From Chromera velia (lineage: Eukaryota; Sar; Chromeraceae): DNA of 26,460 bases. The notes below the pieces were generated by a model, which was not told the origin of the DNA, searched no databases, and saw only the letters and a program-made list of their open reading frames with translations. Positions 1 to 9,604 of the stretch are shown in pieces (positions within the stretch are counted from its first letter, which is position 1; every line of letters starts with the position of its first letter). The stretch is from positions 74,110-100,569 of the forward strand of contig JAHBMJ010002410.1 of the NCBI GenBank assembly GCA_018398765.1, read 5' to 3'. Position numbers and translations under genes: made by a program.

Positions 1-1544
1 GGGGGGGGGGGGGCGAAATCGATATAACCTGCAACGCAGACAGGACAAGAAAGAAAAGGAAAGAAGGGAGAGAGACAGAGAGGAGAGAGATGACAGACAC
101 TGGAGCAGGAACGACGGAGGGTTTGAAAGAAGAGACTAATCCAGAGGGTGTTAAACAAACTGACCGATAGAGAAGAGGGCAGAGAAAACTGACAGGGTGA
201 GAGTTCAGGGACTATCCTCTCGATTGGTTTGAGAGACTGATGAGAGTAAGCTATGTCTCTACTGCAAATTGAGAGAGTTGCGCCTTTTAGTCGAGCCATG
301 TCCTTTTAGTTTCTTTTTGATCTTTCTTTATCTCTTTTCTCTTTGTATCGACCGCGAGTCAGGAGCATGCAGGTTTGTCCAAAAAAACAAATTATGGACC
401 TTATGCCCGCATGTAGTATCATGCAGTCATCAGACAGTCAAGCAGGATTCGAAATTTTATGTATGATGACCACACAAGTTGAGCAAAAACCTGAGTCTGG
501 GACTTATTTACAAGCAATCTCGATGTCAGAATGAGTGTCTGACCTGAGAAGAAAAGAGCGTATCAAAACAACAGCTTAAGCACTACATATGTCTTGATTC
601 AACAAACTCACAAGGTAGTTCAAATTGGTTCAAGTGTCTGTTCTACTCTGTGTAATCTGCATAAAAGAAAAAAAGAGAAAGGAATGCAAAGTTATGATTC
701 TGTTCGCTCCACAAAAAAAAAAGAATTGTGCATATCATAGCTGGACATCGCATTTAATGTGAATGCCAGTGATTTGCATCATGATAGACTGAGTCATATC
801 TGTCTGACCGTCTATCTATCTCTGTATAGCCCTATATAGAGATCTGTGTTTTTCATCAAGACCTGCGTGCCAGTTATCTAAAGTTTGCCTTGCACCATAT
901 ATTCATGTACATTATTTCACACCATGCACACATATATACAATGACACATCTCATCACGACACATGAATTTTTTGCCTTGCACTTCAAAACCATTGCTACT
1001 GCCAACAAACATGGATGCAGTTGAATTACGGTCCTAGAATAATATTAAGTTATGCTTGATTTTCTCTGACGAAGTGCGAATGAAAGACAGAGTGACAAAG
1101 GGCAGGGGTGGAGCGATATAACATGTATCCTCTATTACTTTTGCGACCTTATGCTTATGTGTAGAGCCTGTCTCTCTTGCTCTTTTCATCTAAAAAAGCA
1201 TACCGATCAGATTTTCTACCTTAAAACGCGGCTCTCTGTTTCTTTTCCCTTTCTCTTCTTTATCGTGGACTTCTGTGAGCTGTTCGGCAGTCATATCTCA
1301 AAAAGTATCCTTAAGTTCCTCTTTACATCTCCTCTATACTCTTCGTCTCATCAAGATTCTTTTTATGAGTGTGTTCACATGGTAGTCTGCTTCGTTGACC
1401 AAAAACTTTTAAGGTGAACAGGGCCATTTTGTCGATTTTTCTATCCCCTTCTGGCTTTCTTACACGCTTTGCTCTTTTATTTTTCTCGTCTGTCCACCCT
1501 TGTACCAGATAGCCAATGCATTTCTCCCTTTCTCATTCATGCAC
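1..1544. other. No supported gene (flank of LINE)
   Basis: The stretch opens with a run of 13 G, then AT-rich sequence with scattered short frames of under 90 codons that lack any recognisable motif. The part next to 1545 could be the 3' untranslated end of the minus-strand LINE, but no poly-A (poly-T on this strand) tail or target-site duplication was found to mark its edge. The initial G run may be a contig-edge artefact. Confidence 0.5.
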
Positions 1545-1850
1545 TCAGCCTGTCACTGGGCATTCTGTGAGCACGTGGACCTCATCTTCGAGGACTAAAA
1601 GGCTAAGCAAGTCAAAACAGAATGGACAAATTCGTTTCTCAAGTGGTACTCTCTGTTCACCTTTTTGCAGCACTCTTCCTTTTATCACCTTAAAATTTTT
1701 TTCTCCAAGTCTGAATGCTACTCTCCTTCTATGCACTAACCAGAGTACCGGCTTGGTGTAGCAAGAGGGAGCTTTTCCAATATCTTTTTCTCTGATGTAT
1801 ACATAGAGTGCACTAGTGTTTCTTTCTGCATTTTCTTCTTTCTCAAGCAA
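1545..1850 (-). pseudogene. LINE ORF2 C-terminal end with Cys/His knuckle
   Basis: The last open segment of ORF2 contains RICPFC followed by EDEVHVLTECP, a C-x2-C...H-x4-C arrangement. Many LINE ORF2 proteins carry this shortly after the reverse transcriptase as a nucleic-acid-binding knuckle. The reading frame stops at 1545, just after the last Cys. A longer C-terminus may once have continued in another frame. Confidence 0.65.
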
Positions 1851-2056
1851 AAACCATAAATGAAGGCGATTTCCGTTCTAAACGTACCCCTCTATACCAA
1901 CCTGAAACCCCCTCGAACTGACTCAGTTTTACTTGTTCTTTTCTCTTTCTTATCTTGATTGTTTGTTCCACCTGCCTCTTAAACACCTTCTTCTTTCTTT
2001 TTTCCATCTCATCTACGTTTCTTTCTCTTAAGCATTTAACTATTCTGTCTCTTGTC

Positions 2057-2398
2057 TTAACAGAAGGCTGTTGGCCTGCCTGACAGTGTGCTGGTGCTTC
2101 TAATTCTTATCTCAAACGGATGTTCACTAAGGTGTTCACCTCTGTCATATAGTGCTCTTGCACTCTCTTCTAAATGGAGGAAGAACTTATACGAATGCAT
2201 TTCCTTTCCCTTCAGTCTGCTGTCCACTCCTCTCTGAACTGCATCGATCAACGCATGGAAGACAGGGGATTCTCTTTTCTTTTTCAAAACAGCAGCCCTC
2301 CATATCAACATCCGATCTGCTACCTCCAGCTCGATCGAAAGAAGACCCCCCTCTAAATACGTTGATATGACGCTTTCTTTTTCTCGTATGCCCAACAC
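2057..2398 (-). pseudogene. LINE ORF2 post-RT connecting region
   Basis: A 113-codon open segment lies between the RT thumb and the C-terminal knuckle. No diagnostic motif is visible. It is assigned by position, by sharing the frame of the RT motif C segment, and by a helical, charged composition typical of LINE connection domains. It is broken from both neighbours by stops or frameshifts. Confidence 0.5.
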
Positions 2399-2497
2399 CT
2401 ACCTCACAAACCTTCTCTGTAACTGGTTAAATTTCTCGAAACTCTTTTTTGTGCCCCTATAGATTTCACAGCCATATAGCCAAACTGCCCTGACTGT

Positions 2498-3620
2498 CTA
2501 TTTGAACCACTCAAAACAAACACTTGGAGGCAGCTCACCTGCGACTGCTTTCTTTGCTTTTAGGGGGTAGAAAGCTCTTTCTATCTTTGTGTATCTTTCA
2601 TCTATCATCTTTTCTATCGAACAGTCGTCTGTTATTAAGAGGCCCAGGTATAGGTATTCAGATGCCCTTTTCAGTTCCCTTCCGGCCAAACTGAACTCAT
2701 ATATCTTCCTTCTTTCCCAGTCTCTCCCCTCCCCCCACATGAAGAACATCCATCTTGACTTAGTAACTGTTGAAAGAGGAACTTCTATATCTTTTGTGTA
2801 GCTTTCCGCTCCCTTCAGCAGTGTCTTAAAACCCTTTTCCTCCTTTGACTCAAGAAACGCATCGTCTGCATACAGACCTACGTCAAAGTCTACTGTGCAT
2901 CCCTGCAGACCCACCTTTGCCTTTATCCTTCCTGCCTGTCGTCTGTCTCCCTCCAGTTCTCTATCTACTCTCCTTCTTATTTCAGCAGGCATATCATTGG
3001 TGTACATGCATGGAATATTAAATGATAGGCCCTGCCGGACCTCTCTGCTTCCCTTCTTTCTTTTCTCTCCATCACCACTCCGTTCCTTTCACTCTTACCC
3101 TGATGTCTCTTACCGACTTCATAATCCAATCAGCCATCCAGTCTGACAATTTGTTTTTCTTCAGCTGTCTGTACAGCTTTTCGTGTCTCACTTTATCAAA
3201 CGCCCTTATAAAATCCAAAAAAGCAACAAAAAGCATAAGAGCACAAGCAATATTATTCAACAAAAGAAAAATTGTGTCGAGCGTACCTGATCCCTTCTTA
3301 TATATAAACTGAAAAGATGTGGCAGAGTCTATGTGTATCCTTTCTTCCTCATTTGCCACCTTCATCACCAGTTCTCCACACTTTGCTATTGCAGAGGCCA
3401 AGTGAATGAGTCTCCACGCCCCCATGCAGAAGAGCTTGCATCTTTCCCGGCTTTAGAACTGGAGCGATTGGCAAGTTGTTCCAGCCTTTCGGCCATCATA
3501 CGTATCTTGCTGAGATAAAAAAGATATAGGTGTAGAGATTGACCGCATTCCAACACTTTTTTATTATTCTTAGCATCCCTGGGGGCATGCCGTCCTTTCC
3601 TGCTGCCTTTTTTGGGTTTC
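2498..3620 (-). pseudogene. Reverse transcriptase domain of the LINE
   Basis: The conserved RT blocks appear in order on the minus strand. AAGKDGMPPGML (near 3600) corresponds to the 'a.GpDGip' block. WNNLPIAPVLKPGK (near 3470) corresponds to 'W....i.pl.KkG'. FIYKKGSGTLDTIFLL (near 3300) is the 'qfgFr...T.dai' block. FLDFIRAFDKV (near 3220) is motif A with its Asp. EVRQGLSFNIPCMYTND (near 3025) is a shortened motif B. DVGLYADDAFLES (2885-2847) is motif C with the catalytic YADD. EYLYLGLLI is the thumb block. Most conserved residues survive, but frameshifts separate the segments. Confidence 0.85.
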
Positions 3621-4413
3621 CTGCCTTGTGCATAGCCTTTTTTACTTCTTCTGTCCTTATGGCACTTTTTATTGCTTCTGCCCCCGCCCTTGCTCTTTTG
3701 ATTTCTTTCTACCCATCTTTTTTTTCCCTGTTCAGAATATCTGCTTCTTCTCTTTCCCTTACGCTTTTTTCTATCTGGAAAAGTTTTTTGTTCCCTCTCG
3801 CTATCTCGTCATTTGATATCCTATTCTTTTGGTGCACTTCCTTTCTTATTGAGAGGGCTTTCCATATACTTTATCCGCCTTTGTCTTCTTTCAATTGACT
3901 TATTATTCTCTGTGTTCTTCTTATGTGGTCCCTCTGTTCTTTTTTTCTTTTTATCCTTCTGTATTCCTTGCTTGTCTCTCTTCTCTCCGTTTTTGCCCTT
4001 TCTAACTCTTCTTTTCAAGAATCAGAATCTTTTGTAATTCTTTTTCTCTCTTCTTTATGTGCAAGAGTCCCTCTCTCCTTTCTTTTGGCCTTGGCTACTT
4101 TGAAGTTTTTGTCTGCTTTTCTTTCTCTGTTTCGCGCTTCTTTTTCTTTTTTCTTGCAGATGACTTCAGGGGGGTTATCAAGGAGTATTTCTGTCCCTTT
4201 TCTCTTTTGTTTCTCTCTTTGTGCTGCTTTCATGTATTCTTCTCTGACCGCCGTCTCTATTTTTCTGTATTCCTCTTCTAATGTCTTTCTTTCTACACCA
4301 AAGCCCTCTTCTTTTTACAAGATATCTCTGTATAGCGCACCGAGATTTTCCTTTTCTATTTTTTCTTCAAGGCCTTCCGTGAATTCCCTTTCCACTCTTA
4401 TAGGCAGAGAACC

Positions 4414-5430
4414 CTACCATCTTTTCTTTATTTGGTCTTCCTCTCTTAACTCACTCTCTTTCTTTTTCTTCTTTTTTCCTTTCTCCGGTTCTTCCTTTCT
4501 CTGTACTTTCAGGCTTATACACAGTGCAAGGTGGTCAAAATTGAGGGAGTGGAGAGGGCAGATTGTGAAGGACAAAACAGAAGGGAGCAACTTAGGGGAC
4601 ATGCACACATAGTCATTCACTGCCTTCCTTTCCCTACCTACCATGCACGCATCAAATGTATATCGTTCATCGAAGTTAAACGCCTCCTTCCCCTTTCCTT
4701 CCTTGATGCAATATTTTTGCAGTCTGTTTACGGGAACGATCCTTCTTTTTTGACAAAAAGAAATAAAAATGTCTCCTCACTTATCTGCTTTCTTATCCTC
4801 TGACTCTCTATATGGTCTTGAATCCCCTTTTCCTTTTTTCTAGCCTTTTTCCGCCCCTCTTTCCGCTCTTGGTCCGTCTATCTCTCCGTTATCCCACACT
4901 ATGCGCACTGCCAGGGTTCCTGTTTTTGCATTGAAGTCTCTTCCAATACGTTGAAGACTCCTTTTTCCTCCTTTTGATTCTGATTTCCTTTTGATCCCTT
5001 CCAATTTTTTACTTACCTTTTCAAGCAGTGTTTTGTCTTCTTAAGGGGAGTCTGTATAAGGGTCATATGTTCCCACTACGCACGGCCAGTCGAGATCGTC
5101 AGGTGCACTCATCCATGCAGCAGCTCTGCTCAGCCTCTCTGTTCTGAGTCCTAACCCTTTCGCTTTCTCCCCCATTAGTATCGCCACCCCTTCCGTTCGT
5201 TTCACTTCCTCTTCTTCCCCATATTGTCCTTTTTTTATCAGCAAAAAGTTTCGTCCTTCCAGTTTTCTGATCGCAGTCCGACATTCGTGCAGAGCTGATC
5301 CTGTCTCGACTAAAAACCGCTAAAAACAGAATGTCTGCCTCTTGCACCTCTTTCTTAGAGCTTTCTGAAGCTAGAACAGTCTTCAGTTTCAAAACACTTC
5401 CTCAGCAGTTAAACCACCACATATTCAGGA
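4414..5430 (-). pseudogene. APE-type endonuclease domain of the LINE
   Basis: The N-terminal strand reads LNMWWFNC, stop, GSVLKLKTVL. It takes the place of the usual W-N...G start of LINE endonucleases, with a TGA where Arg is often found. About 30 residues on, ADILFL matches the family's conserved 'ad.l.lqEt' strand, and the expected ETGS continues in another frame, so a frameshift lies near 5315. TEGVAILM matches the 'gGvail' strand and CVVGTYDPYTDSP the 'V.s.YaP' strand. The C-terminal block at 4644-4490 reads DYVCMSPKLL...NFDHLALCISLKV, equivalent to 'DYil.s..l...sDH..v', with the catalytic-region Asp-His kept. These are visual motif matches. Confidence 0.7.
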
Positions 5431-5669
5431 CTTCTTCTCCCATTTTCGCAGTTTCCGTTGACTGCTTGACACTGCTTGCATAGTTGTTTTCCACCTCTTT
5501 TCTTTCTGATTCTTCTTCGCTTCCTTCTCTTTCTTTGTTCTCTCCCCTCTCTGATTCTGTTATGGATGATCAGATGCTTGATAGAGGAGAGAGTGGGACT
5601 GCTTGACAGAGGGGTTGCGACAAAATTGGAGAAAGGGGAGGTGAGGGAGGGTTCTGAGATATGGGACTT

Positions 5670-5757
5670 CGAGGGGGTGGAGGTGCGGGGGGAGGTGGAG
5701 GCGGGGGGGGAAGAAGTGGGAGAGGAGGAGGTGGGGGAGGTAGATGGGGAAGACCAA
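5670..5757 (+). other. G-rich tract with quadruplex potential
   Basis: Many runs of 3 to 8 G in under 90 bases on the plus strand, between the tandem array and the LINE ORF2 leader. It encodes only low-complexity Pro or Gly runs, so it is read as structural rather than coding. Confidence 0.5.
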
Positions 5758-7230
5758 AGTTAGATGGCACATGCGAATGAGAAGAAAGAAGAAAAGAAAA
5801 GGTGAAAAGGCACGTGTTTTCGGAATTAAGCTTAAGAGGAGAGAGGTGACAAAAAGGATAAATGGCGGTTCTTCCAGCCTGGCCTCATCCTGTCCCCCCA
5901 CCCTCTTTTCTCATGCCTTTTCATTCCCATGCTAGGAGTACGTACCGGGAGACGCCAGACGACGCCAGAGGAAAACAAAACGGTGGGGGCTCAGGAGAAG
6001 GGCAGGGCAAAGGGGAGCAAAACGTGGGTACGTATGTGTGCATGTGTGTGAGAGAATTTGGGGGAGGAGGAGATGGGGGAGGTGGAAAGGGAGGACCAGA
6101 GTCAGATGGCCTAGTCAGACGGCGTATGCAAATAAGAAGAAAGAAGATTCTGAAAAGAAGGGGTGGAAAGGCACGTGTTTTCAGAAGGGGAGAGACTCTG
6201 AGGTGATAAAAAGGATGAATGGCGGTTCTTCCGGCCTGGCCCCTTCCCGTCCCCCCACTCTCTTTTCTCATGTCCTTTCATTCCCATGCCAGGACCGGGA
6301 GACGCCAGAGGAAAATAAAATGGTGGGGGCTCAGGAGAGGGGCGGGGCAAAGGAGAACAAGGCGTGGGTGCATGTGTGTGCATGTGTATGAGAGAATGTG
6401 AGAGAGGAAGAGGTAGGGGAGGTGGAGGGCCGGAGAAGACCAAAGTCAGACGGCACATTGCAAATGAGAAGAAAGAAGATTCTGAAAAGAAAGGGGGGAA
6501 AGGCACGTGTTTTGGGAAGGCGGGAAACTTTTAAGGTGACAAAAAGGATGAATGGCGGTTCTCCCGGCCTAGCCTCTTCCCGTCCCCCCACCTTCGTTTC
6601 TCATACCCTTTCATTCCCATGCTAGGAGTACGTATCAGGAGACGCCAGAGCACGCCAGAGGAAAGCAAAACGGTGGGGGGTCAGGAGAGGGGCAGGGCAA
6701 AGGAGAACAAGACGTGGGTGCGTGTGTGTGCATGTATGTGAGAGAATGTGGGAGAAGAGGAGGTGGGGGAGGTGGAAGGGGAGGACCAGAGTCAGACGGC
6801 CTAGTCAGACGGCGCATGCAAATGAGAAGAAAGAAGATTCTGAAAAGAAAGTGTGGAAAGGCATGTGTTTTTGGAACGGGAGAGACTCTGAGGTGACAAA
6901 AAGGATGAATGACAGTTCTTCTGGCCTGACCTCTTCCCATCCCCCCACCCTCTTTTCTCATACCCTTTCATTCCCATGCCAGGACCAGGAGACACCAGAG
7001 GAAAGCAAAATGGTGGGGGCTCAGGAGAGGGGCGGGGCAAAAAGGACCAAGACGTGGGTGCGTGTGTGTGTATGTGTGTGAAAGAATGTACGTGCGTGTG
7101 TATGCGAGTATGTGTCGGGCTCATCGGACTCCTTAGAGTAGGACGGTAGGGGCATGAAGAAGAAGAAGAGATAGTGGAGGAAGAAGAGGAGTCGAGAGTG
7201 AAAGACAAAGAGAGAAGAGGAGTAACATGA
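5731..7230. repeat. Tandem array with alternating 357/333-bp units (690-bp higher-order repeat)
   Basis: The landmark GTGAC/GTGAT before AAAAAGGAT recurs at 5846, 6203, 6536 and 6893, giving successive periods of 357, 333 and 357 bp. The long units carry an extra GGAGTACGTA block and a doubled AGTCAGACGGC motif that the short units lack. A partial short-type unit precedes the first landmark (5731-5845). The fifth unit follows the short type but decays after about 7090, ending as a weak match near 7221. Long units resemble each other more than they resemble their neighbours, so the repeat evolves as a dimer. Open frames in several phases do not run through the array, so it is not taken as coding. 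Confidence 0.85.
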
Positions 7231-7238
7231 AAAAGAAA

Positions 7239-7277
7239 CACGGTTTGCCCTATCTGGTCAAACAAGTTACAGTTACA
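7239..7277 (+). repeat. Left terminal inverted repeat
   Basis: 39 bp, with 5 mismatches to the right repeat. The invariant core GGTCAAACAAGTTAC lies in both copies. Confidence 0.8.
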
Positions 7278-7360
7278 ATGCTATGGATTTACTAAGGACT
7301 GCCATGGGAAGTATACTATGATAGTATACTGTACCTGCTATAGGTGTGTATATAGGACTA

Positions 7361-7489
7361 CCATAGGAGTACTATGGCCTTCCCCTAGTACTTCCATAGG
7401 ATTTCCATAGCAAACAAAATTTTTACTAGGGGAACTCCTATGGCAATCCTATAGTAAATCTATAGAAAAAGTTTATATTAACCATAGGA
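7361..7489. promoter_or_regulatory. Left subterminal octamer array (CCATAGGA)
   Basis: Exact CCATAGGA occurs at 7361, 7394 and 7482, with its complement TCCTATGG at 7436 and several one-mismatch copies between. Such arrays bind element-encoded proteins in En/Spm-type transposons. That role is inferred here. Confidence 0.6.
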
Positions 7490-7616
7490 GATGATTGTAA
7501 AACATTTATGATGTATGTCTAGAGTATATATAGTTGAAGCAATGTCATGTATACATCTGTAGATACATAGATAAACATACCATGTCATTGAAGAAAGACT
7601 TACATTGCATCTATGA

Positions 7617-8753
7617 ATGCAGGCAGAAATGCATAGCATGAAAAGCGCTGTATGCAAACTCATCTCTCATCTTTACACTTCAATTTCAGATGCAAAAGAA
7701 GAAACAGAAGAGGAGGAAGAAGAGGAGAGGGGAGGGGCACTAGCGGTTATTGACCCTTCTTCTTCCTCCTCTTCTTCTTCCGCAGCACCTGCCGCAGCAG
7801 CAGCTGCTGTGAGAAGTTCTGGAAGATAGAACGGTGGGCTCTTTGAGGAAGAGGAAGATGGAAAAGATGAAGAAGAAGAGTATGAGGGGGGAGAGGATGA
7901 GGAAGAAGAAGAAGAGGAAGAGGAAGAAGAGAAGAAAGAGGAGGAGGGGGATTTGGTGAGGCGACTCGATGAGATGCATCCTTTGCACTGCAATCCGTTT
8001 GCTGGTATGTACAGGTGGGCGTTCAAATCAAAAGAGAAGGGTGGGGGGGCGCTGCGGTCAGTGACTCAGTTCGAAGCACAGATGAAGGGGAAGATTCTGA
8101 GGGACAGTCTAACTAAAGCGTATATGAAGGTAGAGTTGGCTACCATAAAAGGAAATAGGAAGAAAGGTATCTTTACGTCCGATTTTGCGGGTGTTGAGAT
8201 CGTCAACTATAACGGGATTTTTAAGAAGGCACCGGGGGAGAAAGAGGCCAACTTGCCCAATCTGGCATTGTTGGACGATGTTCCAGACTGTTTCTCTCTC
8301 TTCCTTTTGTTTGCAAACATTTGGGGGTGGGTCGATCATGAGGACCCTCAATGGTGCCCTCCGGAGGAGAAAGTACGAGCAATGCGGGAAGGGGAGTTGG
8401 ATGTAAGACGAAAAGCAGCTGCTTGGAAAGAGGCAGCCACTCATGTTGTCTTCACAATTGGCATGGCCGATGCTTTTTTTCTGAAAAAGAAGAAGGACAG
8501 ACAGCAGGAGAAGATTGATGTATTGAAATCAAGGAAGCTGAAAGAGATAAGAACAAAGGTCTAGACAAAGGTGGAGGCAGGTCATGTCGAAGGGTTGAGC
8601 AAGGTCTACGGACAGAAGTAGGGGGGGGCCGCAGGGGGGGTGGGACAGCGTGTGCTTGCCGGCATCACCACCACTAAGAAGAAAAGCCAAAAGCAAAGCG
8701 GGAAAGGGAAAGACAAATTTAGAGGTGAGGACAAGCGTAAGGTCCAAAAGTGA
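7617..8753 (+). pseudogene. Unknown protein of the TIR element, one frame interrupted by three TAG codons
   Basis: A single frame runs from ATG at 7617 to TGA at 8751-8753 (378 sense codons), broken only by TAG at 7827, 8562 and 8619. The order is a short N-terminus, a Glu-rich patch, Ser and Ala runs, a second long Glu/Asp tract (about 7845-7950), a non-repetitive core of about 200 residues (7953-8561) and a Lys/Gly-rich basic tail. The core begins near RRLDEMHPLHCNPFAG and includes LFANIWGWVDHEDPQWCPP, with Trp, Cys and His typical of a folded domain. No family is recognised, and no transposase DDE/D pattern could be identified by eye. A pyrimidine-rich CAG at 7686-7688 could be a splice acceptor, so part of the 5' end may be intron. 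It may be a decayed gene, a spliced gene or a read-through gene. Confidence 0.55.
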
Positions 8754-8965
8754 GCAGCTGTGAACTTTTATACTCTGATAAGTGATAAATTCATTTCAAA
8801 CTTTTCTAATAACTTCAGTCTTGCTAATTTAGTAAACATTGTAAACTCTTACTATCGTTAGTTCATAGTAGTAGTATGAATATACTATAGTATGTCATAT
8901 GGATTTACTAGGGCAATGGCTATAGGACTGTTTATAGTACTCCTATGAACACTCTTAGGGTCTGA

Positions 8966-9039
8966 CCATAGGAGGTCCTATGGTGTTACAGTGTATTACC
9001 ATAGGACCTCCCATGGTAGTGCATAGGTTTGCCATAGGA
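8966..9039. promoter_or_regulatory. Right subterminal octamer array (CCATAGGA)
   Basis: CCATAGGA occurs at 8966, 8999 and 9032, exactly 33 bp apart, and TCCTATGG at 8976. This is the same three-plus-one composition as the left end. The 33-bp spacing also equals the spacing of the first two left copies (7361, 7394). Confidence 0.65.
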
Positions 9040-9041
9040 TG

Positions 9042-9080
9042 TATAACCGTAACTTGTTTGACCAAAAAGGGCAAACTGTG
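9042..9080 (-). repeat. Right terminal inverted repeat
   Basis: Inverted partner of 7239-7277. It also forms the tail of a minus-strand open frame entering from 9604, which would be expected if the element landed in that sequence. Confidence 0.8.
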
Positions 9081-9604
9081 AAAGAAGCTGGATCTATCAA
9101 ATCATCACCTTCCTTATTTCTATGTTTTCCTCTTCTTTTGTTATGTTTCTGTTTACCTCTATCTATTCTGACTGGCTTAGCTGGGAACAGAGAGGTATAA
9201 AAGGGAGGAAGAGGAATCAAAGGAGGCTTGACAATGGACATTTCGTCAGATTTTTCATTTTCTTCTAACAGCATCACCCATCTGTTCCCAACCACTTTCT
9301 TTCCCTGTTCTAACAAGCAGACCCCCGTCTTGAATGCCTTCCTACCCCTGCATACTGACCATCTTTCTTCTTCTGGCAGTGCGCATTCATCCATAAACAG
9401 ACTGTCCCAGTGGGGAACGTACCCCAGTCCTGAGGGGGGAGGAGAAAAGCAGAGAGGAGGAAAGTCCAAAGGAGAAGGGGAGGAAGATCTATCATATGAG
9501 GAGCATAAAGGGGGGAAGTCCATCCCATCGTCGTTAGTTGATTCTGCACAGAAGGCAGGAGAGAAAGGGCAGGCCCATATGAGTTCATATTTATTCAGTT
9601 CGAC
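9081..9604 (-). pseudogene. Unidentified open frame truncated by the TIR element
   Basis: The frame is open from a TAG near 9605 to the element border, and continues as nonsense into the inverted repeat, stopping at 8996. It shows an internal repeat (DFPPLC twice, near the start), then HWDSLFMDECALPEEERW and a Lys/Arg-rich end (KQKHNKRRGKHRNK). The mixed composition of the middle looks like real coding sequence. No family is recognised. It may belong to the same decayed retroelement as the ORF at 10146-11414, although the frame differs. Confidence 0.4.

Larger units (their letters stand above)
1545..5569 (-). pseudogene. Decayed LINE (non-LTR retrotransposon) ORF2: endonuclease-reverse transcriptase
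   Basis: This is the remains of one ORF2 of roughly 1,340 codons, a normal length for an EN-RT polyprotein that nicks genomic DNA and reverse-transcribes its own RNA there. Reading the minus strand, the frame opens after a TGA at 5572-5570 with a Ser/Glu/Lys-rich leader. An APE-type endonuclease follows (about 5430-4440), then a Lys/Glu-rich spacer (about 4300-3800), the reverse transcriptase (about 3620-2500), a thumb/connection region and a C-terminal Cys/His knuckle. The pieces lie in all three minus frames, so several frameshifts are needed to join them, and there is an in-frame TGA at 5404-5402. It is therefore inactive as sequenced. The T-rich plus strand here is simply the complement of an A-rich sense strand. 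Clade (L1-like or other APE-bearing) is not settled. Confidence 0.85.
7239..9080. mobile_element. DNA-transposon-like element with terminal inverted repeats and subterminal motif arrays
   Basis: Position 7239 inward reads CACGGTTTGCCC, and the complement of 9080 inward reads CACAGTTTGCCC. The two ends match at 34 of 39 positions, and similarity continues more loosely to about 75 bp. AAA flanks both sides (7236-7238 and 9081-9083), or six of seven bases if AAAGAAA/AAAGAAG is counted. Both ends hold about 200 bp of AT-rich DNA with repeated CCATAGGA octamers. CAC-starting ends, a 3-bp duplication and subterminal motif arrays are hallmarks of CACTA-like (CMC) elements, but the ends are not CACTA and no transposase is recognised. 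It could be a non-autonomous member carrying an accessory or captured gene. Confidence 0.8.

Noticed and set aside
2152-4803. Plus-strand Phe/Ser/Leu-rich frames up to 229 codons
   Set aside because: They are complements of the A-rich LINE coding strand and lack any domain.
5731-7230. CRISPR-like array
   Set aside because: Units of over 330 bp repeat without unique spacers, in a eukaryotic context.
5560-7265. Tandem-array units as a repeat protein (unit lengths divisible by three)
   Set aside because: Although 357 and 333 keep phase, no frame is open through successive units on either strand. The similar frames lie 690 bp apart with stops between.
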